Assembly (NCBI GenBank): GCA_022844565.1
Contig: JALHLK010000022.1
Span: 1 to 64,000 of the forward strand
DNA from: Saprospiraceae bacterium
GTDB taxonomy: Bacteria; Bacteroidota; Bacteroidia; Chitinophagales; Saprospiraceae
DNA length: 64,000 nucleotides
Direction of reading: 5' to 3'
In this document: positions 36,008-43,742 of the stretch, one piece after another
Position numbering within the stretch: position 1 is the first letter of the stretch
How the letters are laid out: the number at the start of each line of letters is the position of its first letter
Position numbers and translations under genes: made by a program
Notes under the pieces: model-generated
Databases searched by the model: none
Seen by the model: only the letters and a program-made list of their open reading frames with translations
What the model was told of the DNA's origin: nothing

Positions 36008-36838
36008 CTACAGAGACCTCTGACTTAACTTAGGACACTCTATTCTTCCAAAATATTTCATTAGGCTTATTCCAAGTAATGTATAGGTATCATTATCTCG
36101 GCTATTACCTCGCTGTGTACCTGTACGAAGAATATCAGGATTCAAAGCACGTCTAGATAACCTTTGAGCTATATCGCCATTTGGTGCTCGAAGGGCTGCT
36201 AGGATAGCAGGGTCAGGGTATACAGTACTTACGTCATCTACATAATCTGTAAATAACCTCCTTACGGTAAATTCGACATTGATGCTTAAATCCCTGTTAA
36301 TATCCCATTTAACACCGCCACCTATGGTCAGACCGGCTCCAAATCTTAAGTACTCTTCTCCTACTTCTTGACCTTCTGTGCCAAAGTCCCTTAAAGTATA
36401 TGTTACATCATTTAATTTTGACTTTGGGTTAAACCTAAAAGCAGAAAATCCCGCTGCAAGATACGGAGTCCAAAAATCAAATTTTGATCCATGCACATAT
36501 TCAAAAAAATTAAATTCTCCAGTTGCTGTAAAATCAAATGTATTGGAAAAGAAGTCCAAATTACGTTGTCTTTCGAAACCAACACTAGAAAAATCATCGT
36601 TAGCCCTTAATCGAGCATAACTTAAGCTGGATTTCACTGATGTTCGGGTATTGAAATTATATCGCGCATTGAGTCCTCCTGCTAGTCCTACTTGTGATAT
36701 GTTTAGTTGAGTATTTAAGTCTCCGAAATAGTTGCTCACCCCTAGCCAACCACCAAGTTCATATCCTTTTTGTCCACTGAGTTGATGAATACTACAAAAT
36801 CCTATTAAGGTTAAGATGATAAATTTAAAATATGTCAT
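36008..36838 (-). CDS. DUF6089-like outer-membrane beta-barrel protein
   Basis: A 276-residue protein with a signal peptide ending near LSGQKGYELGG, followed by alternating strands: LGVSNYFGDLNTQLNI, AGGLNARYNFNTRTSVKSSLSYARLRAND, TPYLAAGFSAFRFNPKS. The pattern and the GxSNYFGDL opening match the DUF6089 beta-barrel family of Bacteroidota. Likely a small outer-membrane barrel of unknown role. The C terminus (LMKYFGRIECPKL) is unusual in that it lacks a terminal aromatic strand end. Confidence 0.75.
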   Translation of the reverse strand: MTYFKFIILTLIGFCSIHQLSGQKGYELGGWLGVSNYFGDLNTQLNISQVGLAGGLNARYNFNTRTSVKSSLSYARLRANDDFSSVGFERQRNLDFFSNTFDFTATGEFNFFEYVHGSKFDFWTPYLAAGFSAFRFNPKSKLNDVTYTLRDFGTEGQEVGEEYLRFGAGLTIGGGVKWDINRDLSINVEFTVRRLFTDYVDDVSTVYPDPAILAALRAPNGDIAQRLSRRALNPDILRTGTQRGNSRDNDTYTLLGISLMKYFGRIECPKLSQRSL

Positions 36839-36938
36839 GAAAAATTTTGTTGAGAAAAGTCTACTGAATTGCCCTTGGATAACGAATCAACAATTTTTTT
36901 TGTTGTAAAATTTAAAATTTAATTTTTCAGTTTCTGAT

Positions 36939-37547
36939 TTAAATAGCTTTCAATTGATATCCTTGTTCTTTCCAAAATTGGAGCATGATAGGCAATATTA
37001 CTTTTAAATTTTTTTCTGCCTTTTTGCTATCGTGAAAAGTAACAATACTTCCTGATTTAGAATTTGTTTTCATTTTATTAATTGAATTTTGGATATCTAG
37101 TTCAGGATCGAAATCACCACTTAGCATATCCCACATCACTATTTTGTAATTTGTTTTAAGAATTTTGCTTTGATCGTATCTGATCTTACCATATGGTGGC
37201 CGAAATAAATTAGAGTTGATCCATTCCTTTGCTTTGGTTATATCCCTTATGTAATCAACAGATTTGGTTTTCCATCCATTTATATGCGAGAAGGTATGAT
37301 TTCCTACACTGTGCCCTTCATCCAAAATCATCTGATACATATCTAAATTTTCCTTTACATTTTTTCCAATACAAAAGAAAGTTGCTTTAGCATCATAAGA
37401 GCGCAAAGTTTCTAATACCCAATTGGTTACCTCAAAAGTTGGCCCATCATCAAAAGTAAGATAGACCGTTTTGTCTGTATTAGGAATATCCCAAATCAAA
37501 TCTTTAAAAAAAAATTTAAGAATTTGTGGTGTTTTAATAAAATACAT
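36939..37547 (-). CDS. Polysaccharide deacetylase (NodB domain) family protein
   Basis: A 202-residue metal-dependent deacetylase of the CE4/NodB type that removes N-acetyl groups from chitin-like or peptidoglycan polymers. Motifs: TFDDGP at residues 31-36 with the catalytic Asp33 and metal Asp34, NHTFSH with His84 and His88, RPPYGK near 117, WDMLSGDFD near 136, and TFHDS near 170. No signal peptide, but a hydrophobic N terminus (MYFIKTPQILKFFF) may anchor it. I chose the inner ATG at 37547 because an upstream start would extend into the divergent promoter region. Confidence 0.9.
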   Translation of the reverse strand: MYFIKTPQILKFFFKDLIWDIPNTDKTVYLTFDDGPTFEVTNWVLETLRSYDAKATFFCIGKNVKENLDMYQMILDEGHSVGNHTFSHINGWKTKSVDYIRDITKAKEWINSNLFRPPYGKIRYDQSKILKTNYKIVMWDMLSGDFDPELDIQNSINKMKTNSKSGSIVTFHDSKKAEKNLKVILPIMLQFWKEQGYQLKAI

Positions 37548-37558
37548 TAGTAAAATTG

Positions 37559-37574
37559 CACCTTTGCAAAGGAT
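37559..37574. promoter_or_regulatory. Back-to-back divergent -7 boxes in a CCTTTGCAAAGG palindrome
   Basis: The plus strand reads CACCTTTG (37559-37566) toward pruA and the minus strand ATCCTTTG (37567-37574) toward the deacetylase gene; both differ from TAnnTTTG by one base. The boxes abut, so the two promoters would exclude each other. Confidence 0.4.
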
Positions 37575-37648
37575 TTTTTTGTTATCAAAAATACACAAAT
37601 ATAGACCAAAAAATCTCTTTAATTAATCAGATCAAAACATTTTTTTAT

Positions 37649-39277
37649 ATGAGCAACAATCTAATAAGTACCCTCCCTTCATTAAGTAATGAAAAAGTGC
37701 TGGATTATGCACCAGGTACACAAGGTAGAGTAGAACTTGAAAAGGTATTAAAGCAACTAAAAAGTAGTACTGTTGATCGTGGGTCGATCATCAATGGTCA
37801 AGAAATCAAAGTAGGAGCTAAGATTAGCATGCATCCCCCACATGAGAGGTCACACACTTTAGGCCATTTTTACAAAGGAGGTAAAGAGCTAGCTGAACAA
37901 GCCATTGAGGCGGCACTTGGAGCTAAAAAGTCTTGGATGTCTATGCCTTGGAAAGATAGAGCTGCTATATTTTTGAAAGCAGCAGATTTAATAGCTGGTC
38001 CATATAGGTACAAGGTGAATGCTACTACCATGTTGTGCCAATCAAAGAATGCTTATCAGGCTGAGATCGATGCAGTTGCTGAGTTGATTGATTTTCTAAG
38101 GTACAATGTTAAGTTTTTGGCAGACATATATGCTCAGCAACCTGAAAGTTCATCAGGTATATGGAATCGTACCGAATACAGACCACTTGAAGGCTTTGTG
38201 GTAGCTGTCACCCCATTTAATTTTACAGCGATCGCGGGTAATTTGCCAGCCGCACCAGCACTTTGTGGTAACACCGTAGTATGGAAAGCTGCAGAGAGCC
38301 AAGTGTATTCAGCCATGTTAATTATGGATATATTTAAAGAGGCAGGACTACCTGATGGGGTAATCAATTTAGTACATGTAGATGGTCCAGCATTTGGCGA
38401 CGCTGTATTTAATCATAAGCTATTTGCAGGTCTTCACTTTACAGGAAGTACTGGAGTCTTCAATCATTTATGGAAAATGATTTCGGGTAATGTTGAAAAA
38501 TATGTCTCTTATCCTAGAATTGTAGGGGAGACAGGTGGAAAAGATTTCGTATTCGTGCATCCTTCTGGTGATGCTTTACAAGCCGCTGTAGGGATGGTAA
38601 GAGGAGCTTATGAGTACCAAGGGCAGAAATGTTCTGCAGCATCACGGGCTTATGTGCCTGTATCTTTATGGCCTGAGATTCAAAAACACATGATCGGTAT
38701 GTTGCAACAGATCAAGGTCGGAACAGTAGAGGACTTTAGTAATTTTGTTAATGCAGTCATTGATGAAAAATCGTTTGATAAAATAGTAGGGTATATAGAG
38801 AAGGTAAAACAAGATAAAGATTGTACCATTATTTTTGGTGGAAGTACGGATAAGCGTGTCGGATATTTTGTAGATCCAACTTTGATAGTGACAAAAAATG
38901 CAAAATCTACCACTATGTGCGAAGAGATTTTTGGTCCAGTCTTGACAGTATTTGTTTATGAAGATCATGAAATAGATCAAACCTTATCCCAATTAGATAG
39001 TACATCGATTTATGCACTTACAGGCGCTATTTTCGCTAAAGAAAGAGAAGTAATTAATGACTTGACAGAAAGACTTACTTACAATGCTGGTAATTTTTAC
39101 ATCAATGACAAACCCACTGGTGCTGTAGTAGGTCAGCAACCTTTTGGTGGAGGTAGAGGTAGTGGCACAAATGACAAGGCCGGTTCAGCCCTGAATCTAC
39201 TAAGATGGTTAACGCCACGCACAATCAAGGAAACGTTTGCACCCCCTACAGACTTCAAATATCCCTTCATGGGGTAG
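37649..39277 (+). CDS. pruA: 1-pyrroline-5-carboxylate dehydrogenase
   Basis: NAD-dependent L-glutamate gamma-semialdehyde dehydrogenase, the second step of proline breakdown to glutamate. Signatures: FVVAVTPFNFTAIAGNLPAAPALCGNTVVWKAAE near residue 182, GETGGKDFVFVHPS with the general-base Glu near 293, and the catalytic Cys in YEYQGQKCSAASRAYVP near 328, with VGQQPFGGGRGSGTNDKAG near the C terminus. 542 residues is normal for the stand-alone enzyme. The ATG at 37649 matches the family start; a TTG 93 bp upstream would add non-conserved sequence and overlap the promoter boxes. No proline dehydrogenase is adjacent. Confidence 0.93.
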   Translation: MSNNLISTLPSLSNEKVLDYAPGTQGRVELEKVLKQLKSSTVDRGSIINGQEIKVGAKISMHPPHERSHTLGHFYKGGKELAEQAIEAALGAKKSWMSMPWKDRAAIFLKAADLIAGPYRYKVNATTMLCQSKNAYQAEIDAVAELIDFLRYNVKFLADIYAQQPESSSGIWNRTEYRPLEGFVVAVTPFNFTAIAGNLPAAPALCGNTVVWKAAESQVYSAMLIMDIFKEAGLPDGVINLVHVDGPAFGDAVFNHKLFAGLHFTGSTGVFNHLWKMISGNVEKYVSYPRIVGETGGKDFVFVHPSGDALQAAVGMVRGAYEYQGQKCSAASRAYVPVSLWPEIQKHMIGMLQQIKVGTVEDFSNFVNAVIDEKSFDKIVGYIEKVKQDKDCTIIFGGSTDKRVGYFVDPTLIVTKNAKSTTMCEEIFGPVLTVFVYEDHEIDQTLSQLDSTSIYALTGAIFAKEREVINDLTERLTYNAGNFYINDKPTGAVVGQQPFGGGRGSGTNDKAGSALNLLRWLTPRTIKETFAPPTDFKYPFMG

Positions 39278-39285
39278 CAACAAAA

Positions 39286-39324
39286 AAACCTCTTGGAGAA
39301 TCAATGAGACTCTTCAAGAGGTTT
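39286..39324. terminator. Bidirectional terminator between convergent pruA and tatA
   Basis: A 14-bp stem (AAACCTCTTGGAGA with its partner, one G-U) and an 11-nt loop. On the minus strand it ends in a run of seven T, best suited to stopping tatA; it also directly follows pruA. Confidence 0.75.
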
Positions 39325-39355
39325 ATATTATTAAAACTATAAAAGTTTAGAAAAA

Positions 39356-39556
39356 TTAATTTTTTTCTATTTCTCTTATATTCTGCTTAACTTCTGATTC
39401 AATATTTGCTTTCGCATTATTAAATTCTTTTATACCTTGACCAATACCTTTCATCAACTCAGGTATTTTCTTACCACCAAATAAAACGATAACAACTACT
39501 AAGATTACCGCTATTTCAGCTCCTCCAAGACCAAACATTAAAGATGACATTAACAT
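39356..39556 (-). CDS. tatA: Sec-independent twin-arginine translocase TatA
   Basis: A 66-residue membrane protein forming the Tat protein-export pore. A single hydrophobic N-terminal helix ([19 protein letters not shown], residues 9-27), the conserved FGGKKIPEL hinge and amphipathic helix ([15 protein letters not shown]), then a charged tail. Length and layout are those of TatA/E. A promoter box lies upstream; tatC is not in the window. Confidence 0.93.
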   Translation of the reverse strand: MLMSSLMFGLGGAEIAVILVVVIVLFGGKKIPELMKGIGQGIKEFNNAKANIESEVKQNIREIEKN

Positions 39557-39589
39557 TTTCTACGCTTTTGTATTAATTAAATAAGATTA

Positions 39590-39597
39590 CAAAGATA
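39590..39597 (-). promoter_or_regulatory. -7 promoter box (TATCTTTG) for tatA
   Basis: Exact TAnnTTTG match on the minus strand, 33 bp before the ATG; a TTG about 20 bp further upstream could be the -33. Confidence 0.5.
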
Positions 39598-39693
39598 CAT
39601 CATATAGACACAAAAGTCAACAGTTGATTAATATTTATATTTATATCATTCGTAAATACTTATTTGCTAATTTTTTATGATGTGAATTGTACT

Positions 39694-40488
39694 TTACAAA
39701 GATGATTGCCCACTTTCAGAAATTAGATTTTTTATCATCTTTCTTATCGTTTTACTGGAATAAAAATAACGATGACCAAAAATGGCAGAAAGAAATATCT
39801 CTTCATCTTTTTGCTTAGCAATTAGATGATTATGTACATTAGCTGACTGACTCTTACTACCAATCAGACCAAGTCTTTCATATTTTGTACGAAAATTTGC
39901 CAATTTTAGTGTAATATCATTAGGGCTGTAAAGGACATGTACTGTATCTTTTTTCTCAAGGCTTTCACTTACAAATTTGTCAAACATGTCTATCGACAAA
40001 TCTGCTGCTGCAAAAATAAATGTATATTTTTGAGTTTCACCACGGCCCTTTATTACATTTTTAAATAGTTGAGTTGCTATCCTACAACCCATAGAATGGG
40101 CTAAAATCTTCATATCTGGTCTATTCAACAATTTATCAACCATGATCATCAATTTTGTGATTTTTGGAACAAAGTTGTCATCTATGAGATCATGATTGCT
40201 ACTATATGTACTTTTGCCTTCCCAAACAATATGCAATACTAGTGGATAATCGGGTAAAATATCTTGAGACACTTTGTTGACCATCTTGTTGTAAACCTTC
40301 GTACGATCACCCCATAGTCCATGTATAAAAACAGGCAACTCCTTTACTTTACTTGCGTAAGCGTGGATATGCTCAACCCAGTCATTATGACTACGATGGT
40401 ACACAAATTCTACCCTTTCTCCTATTGTTATTACACCACATCTTACTCCCTCTTCGTTCGCTCTAATTACAAACTCTCTACTTTCCAT
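39694..40488 (-). CDS. Alpha/beta hydrolase-fold protein
   Basis: A 264-residue cytoplasmic protein of the alpha/beta hydrolase (DUF900-like) type: HGLWGD near residues 56-61 as the oxyanion-hole loop, a nucleophile elbow AHSMGCRIA with Ser132, and a candidate catalytic His in NVHNHLIAK near 225. No signal peptide. It starts 7 bp after the mechanosensitive channel gene, so the two and the HAD gene likely form one unit; substrate unknown. Confidence 0.7.
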   Translation of the reverse strand: MESREFVIRANEEGVRCGVITIGERVEFVYHRSHNDWVEHIHAYASKVKELPVFIHGLWGDRTKVYNKMVNKVSQDILPDYPLVLHIVWEGKSTYSSNHDLIDDNFVPKITKLMIMVDKLLNRPDMKILAHSMGCRIATQLFKNVIKGRGETQKYTFIFAAADLSIDMFDKFVSESLEKKDTVHVLYSPNDITLKLANFRTKYERLGLIGSKSQSANVHNHLIAKQKDEEIFLSAIFGHRYFYSSKTIRKMIKNLISESGQSSL

Positions 40489-40495
40489 AAAATTA

Positions 40496-41332
40496 TTATA
40501 AACCTTTTGTTTTTGTTTCTTTTATCCTTATATCTCTTTGTGGATAGGGTATCTCTATTCCATTATTCTTAAGTGCTTTAAAAAGCATTTTTCTTATATT
40601 ACTCTTAACTCTTTCAATGTAAAAAAACTCATCAGAGAAAAACAGTAATTTGAAATCAACTGATGATTCTCCAAAATTAACCAATTGCACAGATGGTACT
40701 GGATAGGCTACGACATCTTCATCTTTTTTGACTACATCAAGGGCAATTCTTTCTACCTTATCAATATCACTATCATAAGACACCCCGAAGTCAATGGCAA
40801 ATCGCGACGGAGACTCATTATGTGTCCAATTAATAGTGCTATGACCGACTAATTTGGAGTTTGGTATGATGATGGTAAAATCTTCTCTAGTTTTTACACT
40901 GCAGTTTCTTAATCCGATTCTTGTCACTTGACCAATTATACCATCAATATCCATAATATCCCCTACCTCAATATTTCCCTCTACCAATAAAATAATACCA
41001 GATATAAAATCTGAAAAAGTCTGTTGTAAGCCAATTCCTATGCCAACCAATAAGCCCGCTGAGCCCAATAAAAGCACAGAAAGTTGAACTCCTAAAGTTT
41101 TTAATATCAGAATAGCTGCAATAATATATACTAAATACTTAAAAATTGTTCGAACAGCATAGGATCTCCCATAGTCTATGTTCTTTTTTTGCAGATAGCG
41201 TTTTAGGATTCTATTGATACTAAATATAAATAATCTGGCAAATACAAAAATCAATATGATGACAAAAAGACTTCCAACAGTCAATTTGAACGTACCATAC
41301 TTTATCAATGCAAAGTCTAAGATTTTCTCCAT
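40496..41332 (-). CDS. MscS-family mechanosensitive ion channel
   Basis: A 278-residue channel that opens on membrane tension to release solutes in hypo-osmotic shock. Three N-terminal helices (about 14-35, 62-81 and 86-115, the pore helix with VLLLGSAGLLVGIGIGLQQTFSDFISGIILL), then the MscS beta domain starting VEGNIEVGDIMDIDGIIGQVTRIGLRNC. The 7-bp distances to the HAD gene before and hydrolase gene after suggest a three-gene operon. Confidence 0.92.
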   Translation of the reverse strand: MEKILDFALIKYGTFKLTVGSLFVIILIFVFARLFIFSINRILKRYLQKKNIDYGRSYAVRTIFKYLVYIIAAILILKTLGVQLSVLLLGSAGLLVGIGIGLQQTFSDFISGIILLVEGNIEVGDIMDIDGIIGQVTRIGLRNCSVKTREDFTIIIPNSKLVGHSTINWTHNESPSRFAIDFGVSYDSDIDKVERIALDVVKKDEDVVAYPVPSVQLVNFGESSVDFKLLFFSDEFFYIERVKSNIRKMLFKALKNNGIEIPYPQRDIRIKETKTKGL

Positions 41333-41339
41333 TCATTCA

Positions 41340-41984
41340 TCAATTCAATGCAAAGGTATGAATTAACCAATTCATAACCTCAGTTGAATCTGATAAAACT
41401 AAATCAGCATGTGATAGTTTTTCTGCGGACACTGTATTTGCTACCCCTATGGTGAATAATCCCGCCGTTTTTGATGCAGTAACTCCAGAAATAGAGTCTT
41501 CCACCCCGATACACAATTGTGGTTCTAATTCGATAATTTGGCAAGCTTTTAAGTAGCAATCTGGGGCAGGTTTATGATTTTCGACGTCATTAGCCGTTAC
41601 CAAGCCTCTTAAATATGGCATCACACCCGTACTATTCAATGATATGTTTGCCTCATGACTACTACTCATCGTTGCTACTACCATGGGTACCGATTTAAGT
41701 GCTTCCAGACCATCCATCACTCCTTTGATCGGTTGCACTGTAGGCAGACCTACCGTCCTGAAGTAATTTCTCTTTTCTTCTAAAAGCGTGTTTACTCCAT
41801 CTAAGTATTTATCTGACAATTGTTGACTAATAATTATGTCTGACACGCCTATCCAATGATGGATATCTTCCTCTACCAACGGTAAATTGTATTTTTCAAA
41901 AACGTATTGCCACGAATGGATGTGTAGCATCTCACTATCTACCAATGTGCCATCCATATCGAAGATGATTCCTTTGTATTGCAT
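41340..41984 (-). CDS. HAD-family phosphatase, beta-phosphoglucomutase-like
   Basis: A 214-residue HAD hydrolase: motif I DMDGTLVDSE with nucleophile Asp9 and Asp11, a helical cap (residues 15-85), motif II Thr/Ser in MVVATMSSSHEAN, motif III Lys in NHKPAPDCYLKA, and motif IV GVEDSISGV. This pattern fits the beta-phosphoglucomutase / phosphatase branch; the substrate cannot be told. First gene of the HAD - mscS - hydrolase unit. Confidence 0.85.
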   Translation of the reverse strand: MQYKGIIFDMDGTLVDSEMLHIHSWQYVFEKYNLPLVEEDIHHWIGVSDIIISQQLSDKYLDGVNTLLEEKRNYFRTVGLPTVQPIKGVMDGLEALKSVPMVVATMSSSHEANISLNSTGVMPYLRGLVTANDVENHKPAPDCYLKACQIIELEPQLCIGVEDSISGVTASKTAGLFTIGVANTVSAEKLSHADLVLSDSTEVMNWLIHTFALN

Positions 41985-41989
41985 ATTTT

Positions 41990-42113
41990 GTCTTTAGCTG
42001 TTTGTCTTTAGTCTTTAACTAGCGTTTTAGTTGAGACTGTAAAATAAATTACTATCCACCAGAAATTAGATAATTTGAAAAATTTGAAAATTAGATCATT
42101 TGAACATTAATTT
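41990..42113. repeat. Short word repeats in the intergenic gap
   Basis: Positions 41990-42016 are the exact reverse complement of a 27-bp stretch at 54484-54510 built on the word CTAAAGAC. Positions 42065-42113 hold AATTTGAAAATTAGATCATTTGAACATTAA, related to the arrays around 51.5 and 52.2 kb. The stretch overlaps the 3' end of the PhoD-like gene by only a few bases. Confidence 0.75.
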
Positions 42114-43411
42114 TTAATCACAAATCTCTTTAGCTCTACACCATCCTTATCCTTATACACCACTTCCACAATTCTTTCTTCTCCTTTTCCTTTTACCGTA
42201 ATAACAGCGTAATTTCTTTTCCCATCTATTAAGCTGCCTTCGATACGATTGTTGTTGATTTCTTTGACATTAGTTGCAGCGCCTGCAGCGAGTGGGGAGG
42301 TGGTAATATCATATACTTCAAGCCCAGTTTCGAATTGTACTTTGCTAATTTCACTATGGTGTCGATCGCCTGTCAGGAAAATGACACCTTTTATATTGTA
42401 TTTTTCTATTGCTTGGAGGAGTGCAGTTCGTTCGTTAGTGTAGTTGATATGGTTTTCTTTTGATTTTGAAGAATTAAGAACTTGACTACCAATAGCGACA
42501 AATTTAAATCTTGCCAAACTTGACCTTAATGACGTGATAAGCCAATCCATTTGCTGATTTCCGAGCATTTGGCCATCTTGACCTTGCGACGTGCGGTACC
42601 ATCTATCATCCATCATGAAAAAGTCACAATCTGACCAGTCAAAAAATGAAGTGACGCCTTCTGAGTGTCCTGCTCCATAGGTATTACTAGGGAAGAAATC
42701 CATAAACGTTTGCTTAGCTTCATGCTTCAAAGGATACGTCCATTCTGAGTCATTCGGACCGTAATCGTGATCATCCCAAGTGGCATAATTGTGCATTTTT
42801 CGTAATAGGCTTTGCATTTCCGGTGTAGACCTGCTATGTGTAAATCTGTGCTGTATACCAGACTTGCTATCCCAATCAGATTCACGCAAGTAAGTATTAT
42901 CTCCAAGCCATACCATAAATCTAGCATCTTCCTTAGCCATTGAGGTAAAAGTCTCGTAGTCTCCACCATAAGGTTTTCCAGGTCTATCATAAGCGGTCTC
43001 GTTGATGTATGAACAACTTCCAGCCAAAAAGCTAAAATCGGGTGCATCTGTCCTCCATTTCCAAAGTGATTTGGTGGTAAATTTTTGATCCGGAAAAGAT
43101 TTGACAACTTTTCCATTAAGTAAAACTTCATAAAGGTAGGTAGTGCCCAAATCAAGACTATCTGCTACGAGTGTTGCAGTGAAGGCATGAGCTTTACTAG
43201 TTTTTATAGGTTCAGAATGGTATTTTTTATTTGGTGTGGTTGTAGACCAATATCGCAATTGAACATCTGATGATTGATGTGTCTGTACCCAGATAGCTGT
43301 TTCGCGCATAGCGAGGTAGGTGAGCATGGGACCGTTTTTGAGGGATTGGGCGAAAGTAGATGATAGGTTTAAAACCAACATCACTATTAATATAAGAGAT
43401 CTTTTAATCAT
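42107..43411 (-). CDS. PhoD-like alkaline phosphatase / phosphodiesterase family protein
   Basis: A 434-residue exported enzyme with signal peptide ending near TFAQSLK. An N-terminal fibronectin-like domain (to about 115) is followed by the PhoD-like metallophosphatase: FLAGSCSYIN near 130, VWLGDNTYLRESDW near 165, ATWDDHDYGPNDS near 210, and LTGDRHHSEI near 345 as metal ligands. It hydrolyses phosphate esters in the periplasm or outside the cell. Transcribed alone; a TACTTTTG -7 box is upstream. Confidence 0.88.
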   Translation of the reverse strand: MIKRSLILIVMLVLNLSSTFAQSLKNGPMLTYLAMRETAIWVQTHQSSDVQLRYWSTTTPNKKYHSEPIKTSKAHAFTATLVADSLDLGTTYLYEVLLNGKVVKSFPDQKFTTKSLWKWRTDAPDFSFLAGSCSYINETAYDRPGKPYGGDYETFTSMAKEDARFMVWLGDNTYLRESDWDSKSGIQHRFTHSRSTPEMQSLLRKMHNYATWDDHDYGPNDSEWTYPLKHEAKQTFMDFFPSNTYGAGHSEGVTSFFDWSDCDFFMMDDRWYRTSQGQDGQMLGNQQMDWLITSLRSSLARFKFVAIGSQVLNSSKSKENHINYTNERTALLQAIEKYNIKGVIFLTGDRHHSEISKVQFETGLEVYDITTSPLAAGAATNVKEINNNRIEGSLIDGKRNYAVITVKGKGEERIVEVVYKDKDGVELKRFVIKN

Positions 43412-43466
43412 TTGAATTGAATTTTAATTTATACCTAATATCTTGAATGAATTATAAAGTGAGAAT

Positions 43467-43474
43467 CAAAAGTA
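43467..43474 (-). promoter_or_regulatory. -7 promoter box (TACTTTTG) for the PhoD-like gene
   Basis: Exact TAnnTTTG match on the minus strand, 55 bp before the ATG. Confidence 0.45.
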
Positions 43475-43683
43475 CAATAAAATATTTATTTTTTTGACTA
43501 CAATTCAAAGGACATTTCTATGGTTGATGACTGAATGTTGCTTTAGTAAAAGTTTGGCTCCAGCTCAATTTAATGAAGTAACCCTTAGTTAATCTGACAG
43601 CTAAAACATATTCTCTTTAGGACTTCTTATTTAATTTTAATTCGTACTAAGAAATTCATTTTAGATTTTTAGGTTATATAAAA

Positions 43684-43713
43684 AAGGCAGCCTTATTTTG
43701 GTAAAGCTGCCTT
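43684..43713 (-). terminator. Terminator after the TonB receptor gene
   Basis: AAGGCAGC (43684-43691) pairs with GCTGCCTT (43706-43713) around a 14-nt loop, ending in a T-run on the minus strand. A similar hairpin with the same sense words is at 54159-54185. The rest of the 331-bp gap shows only the -7 box at its left. Confidence 0.7.
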
Positions 43714-43742
43714 AATAAATTATATTTTATAAATTGACTAAC

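Noticed and set aside
38666-38980. Minus-strand frames within pruA
   Set aside because: They are shadows of the strong plus-strand pruA frame.
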